DNA of 12,624 nt from JBDSLU01 sp039916225 (GTDB taxonomy: Bacteria; Acidobacteriota; Vicinamibacteria; Vicinamibacterales; Vicinamibacteraceae): assembly GCA_039916225.1 (NCBI GenBank), contig JBDSLU010000050.1, positions 1 through 12,624 on the forward strand. Direction: 5' to 3'. A model generated the notes under the pieces. That model saw only the letters and a list, made by a program, of their open reading frames with translations, made no database searches and had not been told where the DNA came from. The position numbers were made by a program, and so were the translations under genes. Below, piece by piece: positions 1 through 6,855 of the stretch; positions within the stretch are counted from its first letter, which is position 1; every line of letters begins with the position of its first letter.

Positions 1-809
1 AGCCGCGGCATGTGATCGAGGAAGTGGGCGAACGGCGCCCACCCCATGTCGGCGATCGCGACCAGGGTGATGGCGATCGCCCAGCCGGAGGTCCAGGCGA
101 CCGCGCGCCACTGACGGCGTGCCACGAGATATACGATCAGCAGGCCGGGGAACAGCTTGCCGACGATCGCGTAGCCGAGCAGCAGGCCGCCGATCGCGTG
201 GTGCTGGCGCTCGAAAGCCAGCATCGCGAGCATCGCCAGCGTCACGAAGAGCAGCTGCGCGTTGCCGCCTTGGAAGGTGGCCAGGATGCCGAGCGGGACG
301 AGCGCCAGCGGCATCAGCCACAGGCTGCGCGTCCCGTTGGCGCGATCGATGCGGCGGGCGACGACGGCGACGCCCGCGATGACGACGGCGATGGCCAGGA
401 CGCCCCACAGCAGGCGGAACGCGGGGAAGTCGGGTGTGGCCGCGGCGACAAGGCGCGGGAGCAGCAGGAACGTCGGCGGGTACTCGTAGGGATCGACGGC
501 GTAGGGCCCGATGAAGAGGGGGATGTCACGGCCGTTGGCATCGACGCGCCCGCTCCAGTAGGTCGACGGCGCATAGACGTCAGGCTCCCGCCTCACGTTG
601 GTGGCGGCCTTCCAGTAGGCGGTGGTGCAGGCGTGCCTGGTGACGAAGGCGTTCCACGGCATCACGCTCCAGCCGATCGCCGGCAGCGGAGCCGGCGCCT
701 GCGCGAACACGACGAGGCGGATCAGCATCACCAGCAGGACGAGCCCGGAGGCCCCAGCGAGAAGGGCAAGCGTGTGCGGGGCGCGCGTGGCGGTCACCTG
801 CGTGGCCAT
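1..809 (-). CDS. GT87/DUF2029-type polyprenol-sugar glycosyltransferase, third paralog (3' end outside window)
   Basis: Partial gene: the ATG is at 809-807 and the frame stays open for 269 codons to the left edge. The product is a hydrophobic, multi-pass membrane protein that matches the two upstream genes in order. It has C-T-T-A-Y-W near residue 61, YEYPPTFLLLPR at about 108-119, FQGGNAQLL at 179-187 and GKLFPG at 217-222. These motifs fit the GT87 family, integral membrane enzymes that transfer mannose-type sugars from a polyprenyl-phosphate donor. Donor and acceptor cannot be read from sequence. Its N-terminus is about 55 residues shorter than in the two paralogs. The start codon lies 7 nt after the upstream gene's stop, and a GAGG ribosome binding site overlaps that stop, so it is the third gene of the operon. 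Because the frame has no stop inside the window, simple ORF listing can miss it. Confidence 0.85.
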   Translation of the reverse strand, partial: MATQVTATRAPHTLALLAGASGLVLLVMLIRLVVFAQAPAPLPAIGWSVMPWNAFVTRHACTTAYWKAATNVRREPDVYAPSTYWSGRVDANGRDIPLFIGPYAVDPYEYPPTFLLLPRLVAAATPDFPAFRLLWGVLAIAVVIAGVAVVARRIDRANGTRSLWLMPLALVPLGILATFQGGNAQLLFVTLAMLAMLAFERQHHAIGGLLLGYAIVGKLFPGLLIVYLVARRQWRAVAWTSGWAIAITLVAIADMGWAPFAHFLDHMPR

Positions 810-816
810 GCGTGCC

Positions 817-2340
817 TCAGGCTGGCAGCGGTGACGGGGCGCTCGATGCTCCCGTGACGTCGCCCGCCTTCTCGCCGGTGGGCCCGCGCAGGTCGCGCAT
901 GGCAATTGCAACCAGCGCGAACGCGACGATGGTCTGGAACGTCGTCCAGATGGCGTTCCAGCGCGGCTGGATGCCAGCGGGGCCGAAGCCGATCGCGAGG
1001 AGTAGCCAGCAGATCATCGGCACCGCCGTGCGCGCTGGCTGCCGCCATCTCACCGCGAGGACGAGTGTGGCCAGCCACATCACCGGGAAGAAGGCGTAGG
1101 TGGCCATGAAGGGGCTCCGCATCGTCGCCAGGACCAGGATGATTATCCAGACGACCGGCTCGCGTCCCCCGGGCCGGACTCGCCGCGCGAGCCACACGGT
1201 GCCGGCGATGACGACGAGCGTGTAGGCCCAGCCGAGCATCCGCATGGCTGGGAAGCCCATGTTCGGCACGCCCCACATCCCCAGCTTGAAGACCACGCCT
1301 GGCACCGACCCGTTGTTGCCAATGGCGCCCGGGTTGCGGAACGCCGAGAACGCCTCGCCGCTCATCAGCCCCGGCATCTCGTGCAGGAAGGCGCGGTACG
1401 GCTCCCACCCGACATCCGCGACCGAGACGGCGACCAGCACGATTCCCCAGACGGCGGTCCAGCCCACCGCGCGCCAGTCACGCTGCAGCAGCAGGTAGAG
1501 TACGAACACGCCTGGATAGAGCTTGCCGGCAATCGCGAAGGCGAGCAGCGCCCCGCCCAGAACGGGGCTCCGCCGATCGAAGCAGTACATCGCCAGGGCC
1601 GACATGGCGATCATGAGCATCTGCACGTTGCCGACCTGGAACGTCGCGATAATCGCCGGCCCGGCGACGACGTACGGCGTGAGCCACACGGCGTGCGTGC
1701 CCAGCCGCTCGTCGAGGCGGCGAGCGACCAGAACGGAAACGACGACGACCAGGCCGAAGTTGAGGGCGAACCACAACCTCCGGAAGTGCCAGAAGTCCGG
1801 TGTCACGAGGCCGAGGATCCGCGGCACGAGGAGGAACGGCGGCGGGTACTCGTAGTTGTCGATGCTGAATCGTCCCAGCTTGCGTGCGTTTCGCATCGCC
1901 GTGGGATCTGTCTGCGGCAGGTTGTACAGCGCGTCGTCGTAGATGTCCGGCCTGCTCCGGACCACGCTGCCGGCGACCCAGTACGACGAGGCGCACGAGT
2001 GCACTGCCGGCATCGGTGCCAGCGGCCCCGGCGTCCACGTCGCGCGGCTCGGGTCGATGATGAAGCCGATCAGCCAGACCAGCTGCGCGCCGACGGCCAG
2101 GCTGCCGGCGACGAACAGCGCTCGCGCGATCGCCGGCGGACGCGCGACGAGGGCGGCGAAGCCGGGTCGTCGCGCCAGCACCAGCACGGTGGCTGCGGCG
2201 GCGACGATCGCGACGACGGTCGCGATGGCCATGTCGTTGCGGACGCCGGCGCTGGCCGTGAAGCCGACGACGCCCGCGCACGCACCGGCCGCCGCGAGGA
2301 CTAAGGCAGGGAACGGACGGAGCAGGGCGTTTGGCATCAT
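817..2340 (-). CDS. GT87/DUF2029-type glycosyltransferase, second paralog (507 aa)
   Basis: Complete 507-residue multi-pass membrane protein starting M-M-P-N-A-L-L at 2340. Family signatures are H-S-C-A-S-S-Y-W at 114-121, YEYPPPFLLVPR at 163-174, DFWHFRRLW at 182-190, FQVGNVQML at 234-242, GKLYPG at 272-277 and TMRSPFMATYAFFP at 406-419. These fit GT87 (DUF2029) membrane glycosyltransferases that use polyprenyl-phosphate sugars. The EYPP motif lies in a loop expected to face the active site. It aligns with the upstream paralog without gaps from about residue 114 to at least 380, so the two arose by tandem duplication. The ATG follows the upstream stop by 5 nt and has no clear ribosome binding site, so coupled translation is likely. 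The open frame continues upstream to 3693, but that part is antiparallel-frame shadow over the neighbouring gene. The C-terminal tail of about 25 residues is polar and low in complexity. Confidence 0.9.
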   Translation of the reverse strand: MMPNALLRPFPALVLAAAGACAGVVGFTASAGVRNDMAIATVVAIVAAAATVLVLARRPGFAALVARPPAIARALFVAGSLAVGAQLVWLIGFIIDPSRATWTPGPLAPMPAVHSCASSYWVAGSVVRSRPDIYDDALYNLPQTDPTAMRNARKLGRFSIDNYEYPPPFLLVPRILGLVTPDFWHFRRLWFALNFGLVVVVSVLVARRLDERLGTHAVWLTPYVVAGPAIIATFQVGNVQMLMIAMSALAMYCFDRRSPVLGGALLAFAIAGKLYPGVFVLYLLLQRDWRAVGWTAVWGIVLVAVSVADVGWEPYRAFLHEMPGLMSGEAFSAFRNPGAIGNNGSVPGVVFKLGMWGVPNMGFPAMRMLGWAYTLVVIAGTVWLARRVRPGGREPVVWIIILVLATMRSPFMATYAFFPVMWLATLVLAVRWRQPARTAVPMICWLLLAIGFGPAGIQPRWNAIWTTFQTIVAFALVAIAMRDLRGPTGEKAGDVTGASSAPSPLPA

Positions 2341-2345
2341 TCGTT

Positions 2346-3857
2346 TCAGGCGGGGACGGTGAGGCCCTGCGCGTTGCTCGGCCGCGCCACGACTTCGGCG
2401 GTCGACACGGGACGCAGCGCGAGGCCGACCAGGACGAGCCCGGCGACGGTGTGGCCGAAGGTCAGGATGGCGTTCAGCTGCGGTGGGACGGCGCCCTGGC
2501 CTGGCGAGAACGCCAACAGCAGCCCGAGCGCGATCGCGAACCATCGGATGCCTGGTCGGTGCCAGCAGACCGCGGCGACGAGCGTGGCGAGCCAGAGCGG
2601 CGGGAACACGGCGTAGCTCGGGAGGAATGGGCTGCGCAGGGTCGCGAGCAGCAAGATGGCCACCCACAGCAGCGGATCCCGGGATCGATCGCGGACGCCG
2701 AGCGCCATCCACGCGGTCGCGCCGACGACCACGAGCGTGTAGGCCCAGCCGACGATCTTCGCGGCGGCAAAGCCCATGTCCGGGACGCCGAACAGCCCGA
2801 GCTTGAAGACGAGCCCTGGCACCGACTCGTTGATCGCGATCGGGTCCGGCCGGAAGAGGCCCGGGAACGCCTCGCCGCTCAGCAGCTTCGGCAGGTGTTC
2901 GAGGAACGCCGCGAACGGCGTCCAGCCGACGTCGATGAACGAGATCAGCGTCAGCGCCGCGCCAGCCGCCACCGTCCAGCCGATGGCTCGCCAGTCCCGT
3001 CGCAGCACGAGGAACAACAGCAGCACGCCGGGGAACAGCTTGCTGGCGACCGCGTAGCCGAGCAGCACGCCGCCGGCGGCGTGCTGCCGGCGCTCGAAGA
3101 GCAGCATCGCGACGGCGCTCATCACGATGAACAGCAGCTGCACGTTGCCCACTTGCAGCGTGCCGACGACCGCCGGGGCGGCGAGCGCGAACGGCGTCAG
3201 CCATGTCGCGTGGGTGCCGGCCTCCGCGTCGAGACGCCGGGCGATCGCAACGAGTCCGACCGCCACTCCGGCGAGATTCAACGCGAACCAGAGGCGGCGG
3301 AAGGTCCAGAAATCCGGCGAGACCAGGCCCAGCAGACGCGGCAGCGGCAGGAACGGTGGGGGGTACTCGAAGACGTCGACGAAGAAGGGCCCGAGGTTCG
3401 GCTGGCGCGTCACGGTCGGCGGAATGGGCGTGCGATAGACCGTCTCGGCGTAGAGATTCGGCACGTCGTTGACGCGCTGCGCCGCGACCCAGTAGGCGGA
3501 GACGCAGGAGTGACGCGACTGCCAGGGCCGCCAGACGCTGGAGCGCCAGGCACTGGCGTTGGCGTCGACGATGAAGATGGTCAGGAGAACGAGTTGCGGC
3601 AGCAGCACCAGAGCGCCGACGGTGAACCAGCGCCGCGCGGCGGGCGAGGCGGCGGCAATGACCGCCCAGAACGCCGGAACCCGGGACAGCCACGAGTTCA
3701 CCAGGCCGGCGGCCACCAAGGCGCCCGCCCAGCCCTGGCCCATCCGGTCAACGAGGCCCGTCGCCGCCGTGAAGCCGACGATGCCTGCCAGCGTGGCGGT
3801 CGTCAGCCACACACAGCCGGTGAAGAGGCGGTCTCCCGTTCGCGGGCTAGTCGACAT
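2346..3857 (-). CDS. GT87/DUF2029-type glycosyltransferase, first paralog and operon head (503 aa)
   Basis: Complete 503-residue polytopic membrane protein. I chose the ATG at 3857 (M-S-T-S-P-R-T) because AGGAAG stands 3-4 nt upstream. A GTG at 3893 would add 12 residues but lies inside a strong inverted repeat and has no ribosome binding site. Motifs in order are H-S-C-V-S-A-Y-W at 116-123, FEYPPPFLPLPR at 163-174, DFWTFRRLWFALN at 182-194, LQVGNVQLLF at 234-243, SKLFPG at 272-277, SVPGLVFKLG at 345-354 and TLRSPFLPSYAVFPPLWLA at 406-424. Together they support a GT87 (DUF2029) glycosyltransferase acting on polyprenyl-phosphate sugar at the cytoplasmic membrane. The sugar and acceptor are unknown. 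It heads a three-gene operon of paralogs, which suggests successive sugar transfers in one envelope or lipid-linked glycan, but that role is inferred. Confidence 0.9.
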   Translation of the reverse strand: MSTSPRTGDRLFTGCVWLTTATLAGIVGFTAATGLVDRMGQGWAGALVAAGLVNSWLSRVPAFWAVIAAASPAARRWFTVGALVLLPQLVLLTIFIVDANASAWRSSVWRPWQSRHSCVSAYWVAAQRVNDVPNLYAETVYRTPIPPTVTRQPNLGPFFVDVFEYPPPFLPLPRLLGLVSPDFWTFRRLWFALNLAGVAVGLVAIARRLDAEAGTHATWLTPFALAAPAVVGTLQVGNVQLLFIVMSAVAMLLFERRQHAAGGVLLGYAVASKLFPGVLLLFLVLRRDWRAIGWTVAAGAALTLISFIDVGWTPFAAFLEHLPKLLSGEAFPGLFRPDPIAINESVPGLVFKLGLFGVPDMGFAAAKIVGWAYTLVVVGATAWMALGVRDRSRDPLLWVAILLLATLRSPFLPSYAVFPPLWLATLVAAVCWHRPGIRWFAIALGLLLAFSPGQGAVPPQLNAILTFGHTVAGLVLVGLALRPVSTAEVVARPSNAQGLTVPA

Positions 3858-3868
3858 GCTCTTCCTAA

Positions 3869-3894
3869 CGTGTGCGGTCGAGACTCCGCACACG
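3869..3894 (-). promoter_or_regulatory. Leader hairpin or operator dyad ahead of the glycosyltransferase operon
   Basis: A perfect 9-bp inverted repeat (CGTGTGCGG, 8-nt loop, CCGCACACG) ends 2 nt before the AGGAAG ribosome binding site at 3861-3866 on the minus strand. In RNA it would form a GC-rich stem right beside the site. In DNA it is a dyad suited to a dimeric regulator. No clear -10/-35 pair was found for this operon in 3895-3977, so I cannot tell whether the dyad lies before or after the transcription start. No run of T follows, so it does not look like a terminator. Confidence 0.5.
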
Positions 3895-3962
3895 CCTCAG
3901 ACGTTGGACACGAGTCGCCTCGTCGAGGACAGACCTGGGTAAGGGGACGGCCGAGCGGAGGA

Positions 3963-3968
3963 TACACT
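3963..3968 (+). promoter_or_regulatory. Candidate -10 box of the HAD-GNAT pair
   Basis: TACACT lies 9 nt before the GTG start codon at 3978. If it is a real -10 box, transcription would begin at or within a few bases of the GTG and the mRNA would be leaderless. No convincing -35 hexamer is present about 17 nt upstream. The only Shine-Dalgarno-like sequence, GGAGG at 3957-3961, is 16 nt from the GTG, too far for usual use. Confidence 0.3.
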
Positions 3969-3977
3969 ACCGATTCT

Positions 3978-4841
3978 GTGTCCACGGTTCCGACCATCAC
4001 CATCGACGTTCTGCTCGACCGCTACGACGCGGTGCTCTTCGACGCCTATGGCGTCCTGGTCCACGGCGGCGGCCCGCTGCCGGGGGCCAGCGAGCTGCTC
4101 GGCCGCCTGAATCGCGAGGGCCGGCCCTACTTCATCGTCACCAACGACGCCTCGAAGCTGCCGGCGACCGCCGCGGCCCGCTACCAGCGATTCGGCCTGC
4201 CGCTCGATGCCTCGCGCATCCTCACCTCCGGCATGCTGCTGGCCGGACACTTCGAGGCGGCCGGCCTGCGCGGCCGGCGCTGCGCCGTCCTCGGTCCGAC
4301 CGACAGCGCGCACTACGTCGCCGACGCCGGCGGCGAGGTGGTGCCGCCCGATGAGGCTTTCGACGTGCTGGTGATCGGGGACGAGTCCGGCTTCCCGTTC
4401 CTCGAGTGGGCCGACGCGGCGTTGTCGTCGCTCTTCGCCTCGGTCGATGCCGGTCGGCCGGTGCACCTGGTGGTGCCGAACCCGGATCTGATCTACCCGG
4501 GGAGCGGCGGCTTCGGCTTTGCCGCCGGGACCATCGCCAACATGTTCGAAGGGGCGCTGGCGCTGCGGTATCCGAGCCGACCAGACCTGCGCTTCGTCCG
4601 CCTCGGCAAGCCCAATACCCCGATCTTCGAAGACGCGATCCGTCGTATCGGCACGGCGCGGGTGGTGATGGTGGGGGATCAGCTCGAGACGGACATCAAG
4701 GGCGCTCGCGCCGCCGGCCTCGACGCGGTGTGGATCGAGACCGGCGTCACCGCCGAGATTCCCGACGACACCCCGGCCCACCTGCGCCCGACCTGGCGCA
4801 TGGCGGGGCTGGTGCCGGCGCCGCAGGGGACCGCGCGATGA
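3978..4841 (+). CDS. HAD-IIA family hydrolase-like protein (287 aa)
   Basis: The product matches the HAD superfamily subclass IIA (NagD-like phosphatases with a large C2 cap). Motif I is FDAYGVLVHG at 21-30, with D22 as the expected nucleophile. Motif II is IVTNDASK at 53-60 (T55). The conserved lysine is K211 in LGKPN, and motif IV is GDQLETDIKGARAAG at 233-247 (D234, D239). Most HAD phosphatases have a second Asp two residues after the nucleophile. Here it is Tyr (Y24), as in some IIA subfamilies with D-x-[WY]-G-V, so catalysis should not be assumed. The GTG at 3978 is chosen because the protein homologous to the family begins just there and no nearer start exists upstream. The frame stays open back to 2331 only as shadow over the antisense glycosyltransferase. 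The stop overlaps the next gene's ATG (ATGA), implying co-translation. The substrate is unknown. Confidence 0.85.
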   Translation: MSTVPTITIDVLLDRYDAVLFDAYGVLVHGGGPLPGASELLGRLNREGRPYFIVTNDASKLPATAAARYQRFGLPLDASRILTSGMLLAGHFEAAGLRGRRCAVLGPTDSAHYVADAGGEVVPPDEAFDVLVIGDESGFPFLEWADAALSSLFASVDAGRPVHLVVPNPDLIYPGSGGFGFAAGTIANMFEGALALRYPSRPDLRFVRLGKPNTPIFEDAIRRIGTARVVMVGDQLETDIKGARAAGLDAVWIETGVTAEIPDDTPAHLRPTWRMAGLVPAPQGTAR

Positions 4842-5566
4842 GCGGGCGCGAACCGGAGCTGCCGATCGGGCCGGAAGTCGCACCGCACCCGGCCCGGCTT
4901 CCCGAACGGACGCGGATCGAGGGGCGCGATGTGGTGCTGGTGCCGATCGACGTCGCCGCGCACGGTCCGACGCTCTACGCGCTGTCGCACGGGCCGGAGC
5001 GCGAGGCGCAGTGGATGTACCTCTGGGACGGACCCTATCCGTCCGAGGCGGCGTTCCTGGAGAACCTCGCGCAGAAGGCGGTGAGCGCGGATCCGTTCTT
5101 CGTCAGCATCGTCGAACGGGCCTCGGGCCGCGCCGTCGGTGTCGCGTCGTACCTGCGCATCACGCCGAAGGATCGCGTCATCGAAGTCGGCAGCATCCTG
5201 TTCACGCCGGCGCTGCAGCGGACGCGCGGCGCCACCGAGGCGATGTTCCTGATGATGCGGCACGCCTTCGACACGCTCGGGTATCGCCGCTACGAGTGGA
5301 AGTGCAACGCCTGCAACGAGCCGTCGCAGCGGGCCGCGGTGCGCCTCGGGTTTCAGTTCGAAGGCATCTTCCGGCAGCACATGATCGTCAAGGGGCGGTC
5401 GCGCGACACCGCCTGGTTCGCGATGCTCGATCGCGACTGGCCGGCGATCCGCGCCGCCTACGAGGCGTGGCTCGATCCCGCCAACTTCGACGAGGCCGGG
5501 CAGCAGCGGACGCCGCTGCGCGTGCCGTCAATCGCCGGCCCCGTCGTGCTCGCGCCGGCGCCGTGA
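4838..5566 (+). CDS. GNAT family N-acetyltransferase, RimJ/RimL-like (242 aa)
   Basis: A GNAT-fold acetyltransferase of the Acetyltransf_3 (RimJ/RimL-like) type. The region around 113-123 (V-I-E-V-G-S-I-L-F-T-P) is the characteristic strand 4. QRTRGATEA at 127-135 is the pyrophosphate-binding loop for acetyl-CoA. EWKCNACNEPSQRAAVRLGF at 153-172 is the motif-B region, ending in the usual A-x-R-L-G-F-x-x-E-G. About 25 residues at each end fall outside the core domain. The family acetylates amines on proteins, antibiotics or small metabolites, and the acceptor here is not readable. The start ATG overlaps the HAD stop, with AGGGGA 7 nt upstream at 4825-4830, so the pair forms an operon. The last 39 bp overlap the convergent RES toxin gene. 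Confidence 0.85.
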   Translation: MSGREPELPIGPEVAPHPARLPERTRIEGRDVVLVPIDVAAHGPTLYALSHGPEREAQWMYLWDGPYPSEAAFLENLAQKAVSADPFFVSIVERASGRAVGVASYLRITPKDRVIEVGSILFTPALQRTRGATEAMFLMMRHAFDTLGYRRYEWKCNACNEPSQRAAVRLGFQFEGIFRQHMIVKGRSRDTAWFAMLDRDWPAIRAAYEAWLDPANFDEAGQQRTPLRVPSIAGPVVLAPAP

Positions 5567-6286
5567 GCGGCCCGCGGCGGCGGCCCGTGTCCGCGCCGCC
5601 GTCGCTTCCGTTTCGATGCGCGGCCCCTGGCCGCCTTCCCAGGTGAAGCGCCAGGTGCCGGTGCGCCGCACCCGTCCGACCAGCGCCGGGCGGAAGCACG
5701 CCAGACACGTCCCGCCGTCCCGACGCACGCTCGGATAGACGACGCCGGGCGCGCCGGCCTCGAGCAGCCGCGCCGCCAGCGTCTGCGAGGCGGCGTAGCT
5801 GGTCGGCGAGAGGCAGGATGCCCAGCTGCCGTCGCGCAGGTCGGGAAAGTCGCCGGCGAAATCGGCCTGATAGTCGTCGTAGGTGATCGATTCGTCCGGC
5901 CAGCCGATCTCCGCCAGCTCGGTCGCTTTGTGAAACGCCACTTCCGCGTGCGAGGTCTCGATCTCGAAGCCGCCGTACCAGGCGCCGCGATCCGCGCCGC
6001 CGAAACGGGAGCCGAGCGGATGCGCGTGACAGAAGGCGGCGTTGATGACGGAGGCGAGCGGCACGGCGGCGACCAGTTCGTCGAGGCCGATGCCAGGCAG
6101 CAGGCCGCGTTCGGCGACGAGGCGATCGTTGGTCGCGCCTTCGAGCTCGAAGATGGACGCGAGGTGGGCGTCGTCCCCGGAATCGGCGATGCGGACCAGG
6201 ACACTCTCGCCGCGCGGCGAATAGCGCGAGGGCACCAGCCGGTGCGTGTCGCGCTGGTCGATTGGCGACGTCGACGGCAGGCGCAT
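5528..6286 (-). CDS. RES-domain toxin, predicted NAD+-degrading enzyme (252 aa)
   Basis: RES-family protein named for conserved Arg-Glu-Ser residues. Studied members (MbcT, and RES toxins of RES/Xre modules) destroy cellular NAD+. Visible signatures are HRLVPSRYSP at 15-24, GSRFGG at 92-97, RGAWYGGFEIET at 100-111 with E115 in the following A-E-V-A-F-H, YAASQTLA at 164-171, and VVYPSVRRDGGTCLACFRP at 182-200. R94, E115 and S167 are the likely catalytic trio, by position only. The start is the ATG at 6286, whose A is shared with the antitoxin stop (TGATG), so translation is coupled and no separate ribosome binding site is seen. The last 30 residues are Ala/Arg-rich and look unlike the domain. 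They run over the 3' end of the GNAT gene for 39 bp, which suggests read-through after loss of an older stop. Confidence 0.88.
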   Translation of the reverse strand: MRLPSTSPIDQRDTHRLVPSRYSPRGESVLVRIADSGDDAHLASIFELEGATNDRLVAERGLLPGIGLDELVAAVPLASVINAAFCHAHPLGSRFGGADRGAWYGGFEIETSHAEVAFHKATELAEIGWPDESITYDDYQADFAGDFPDLRDGSWASCLSPTSYAASQTLAARLLEAGAPGVVYPSVRRDGGTCLACFRPALVGRVRRTGTWRFTWEGGQGPRIETEATAARTRAAAAGRSRRRREHDGAGD

Positions 6287-6741
6287 CAGCCGGCCCGGCG
6301 GGCGTCGAGCAGGCGGCGGACGGTCTGCAGCGCCGGCAATCCGCCGCGGATCATGTAGGCCAGCGGCGTCGCGCCGCTGAACAGGCGATTGGTGTTGGGC
6401 AGGTTTACCCAGCGGTCGGCGAGGGCGTCCGAGTAGAGCACGCCGAGGGCCTTGAAGATGCCGATGATCAGCGACACCCGCGTCAGCCGATCGACGTCGA
6501 GCAGCCGATCGGGCTGCCGCTTCATCTCGTAGTAGGGGCCGTTGGTGACGCCGCCGAGGAGCAGCCGCGCGTCGTCGTCGCGGACCTGCCAGCGGGTGAT
6601 GACGTTGAAGAACGCCCGCAGCCCGGGGCCGCTCAGCCGCTCGCGCGTGGCTCGATCGCTGAGGTCGACCGGCGGGACCGGCGCGACCGGCGAGGCCGGG
6701 TAGGCAAAGTTCCGGTTGGCGGTGAGAGTGCGGCGGGCCAC
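6286..6741 (-). CDS. Xre/MbcA/ParS-type antitoxin (151 aa)
   Basis: Antitoxin partner of the RES toxin. Residues about 41-80 form a short helical region fitting the Xre-like HTH of this family. Residues about 85-150 fit the MbcA/ParS/Xre toxin-binding domain (DUF2384), with RVSLIIGIFKALGVLYSD at 88-105, W111-V-N-L-P-N-T-N-R-L-F, G123-A-T-P-L-A-Y-M and the closing VRRLLDARR at 141-149. In the family this protein sequesters the RES enzyme and represses its own operon. The start is the GTG at 6741, supported by AGGAG 8 nt upstream. The stop overlaps the toxin ATG, the usual antitoxin-first order. The first 35 residues are Pro/Ala-rich and probably disordered. A strong promoter and palindrome lie directly upstream. 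Confidence 0.88.
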   Translation of the reverse strand: MARRTLTANRNFAYPASPVAPVPPVDLSDRATRERLSGPGLRAFFNVITRWQVRDDDARLLLGGVTNGPYYEMKRQPDRLLDVDRLTRVSLIIGIFKALGVLYSDALADRWVNLPNTNRLFSGATPLAYMIRGGLPALQTVRRLLDARRAG

Positions 6742-6749
6742 TGTCAGAT

Positions 6750-6763
6750 CTCCTGATCAGGAG
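6750..6763 (-). promoter_or_regulatory. 14-bp palindromic operator of the RES/Xre module
   Basis: CTCCTGATCAGGAG is a perfect palindrome covering the end of the -10 box, the expected transcription start and the AGGAG ribosome binding site of the antitoxin gene. A dimeric HTH protein bound here would block RNA polymerase, which fits autorepression by the antitoxin. Because the right half also serves as the Shine-Dalgarno sequence, the 5' end of the mRNA could fold on itself if transcription starts early enough. Confidence 0.65.
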
Positions 6764-6790
6764 TATATGTGGTCCTGCCGCACCCGTCAA
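6762..6790 (-). promoter_or_regulatory. Sigma70-like promoter of the antitoxin-toxin operon
   Basis: On the minus strand TTGACG (6790-6785) and TATACT (6767-6762) are separated by exactly 17 bp. Each hexamer differs from the consensus by one base. Transcription would start near 6755, giving a leader of about 14 nt before the GTG at 6741. This is the clearest promoter in the window. Confidence 0.75.
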
Positions 6791-6855
6791 CGCCCGGCCT
6801 GAGCGGCGGCCGCGGCGGTGTGAGCCCGCGCTAAGCCACCCGTCCGACCGATCGA

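Noticed and set aside
12..857. Plus-strand open frame of 281 codons over the third glycosyltransferase
   Set aside because: Asp/Arg/Gln-rich shadow translation. The opposite strand encodes a clear membrane protein with paralogs next door.
3858..3893. N-terminal extension of the first glycosyltransferase to the GTG at 3893
   Set aside because: The GTG lies within the inverted repeat and has no ribosome binding site, whereas the ATG at 3857 has AGGAAG at a short distance.
2331..3977. A long plus-strand open frame leading into the HAD gene
   Set aside because: This part is antisense to the first glycosyltransferase and has a low-complexity, highly charged translation. Only the portion from the GTG at 3978 shows family motifs.
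6791..6855. GC-rich stretch after the aldo/keto reductase as a terminator
   Set aside because: Only short, ambiguous pairings around GCGGCCGC could be drawn and no T tract follows on the minus strand.
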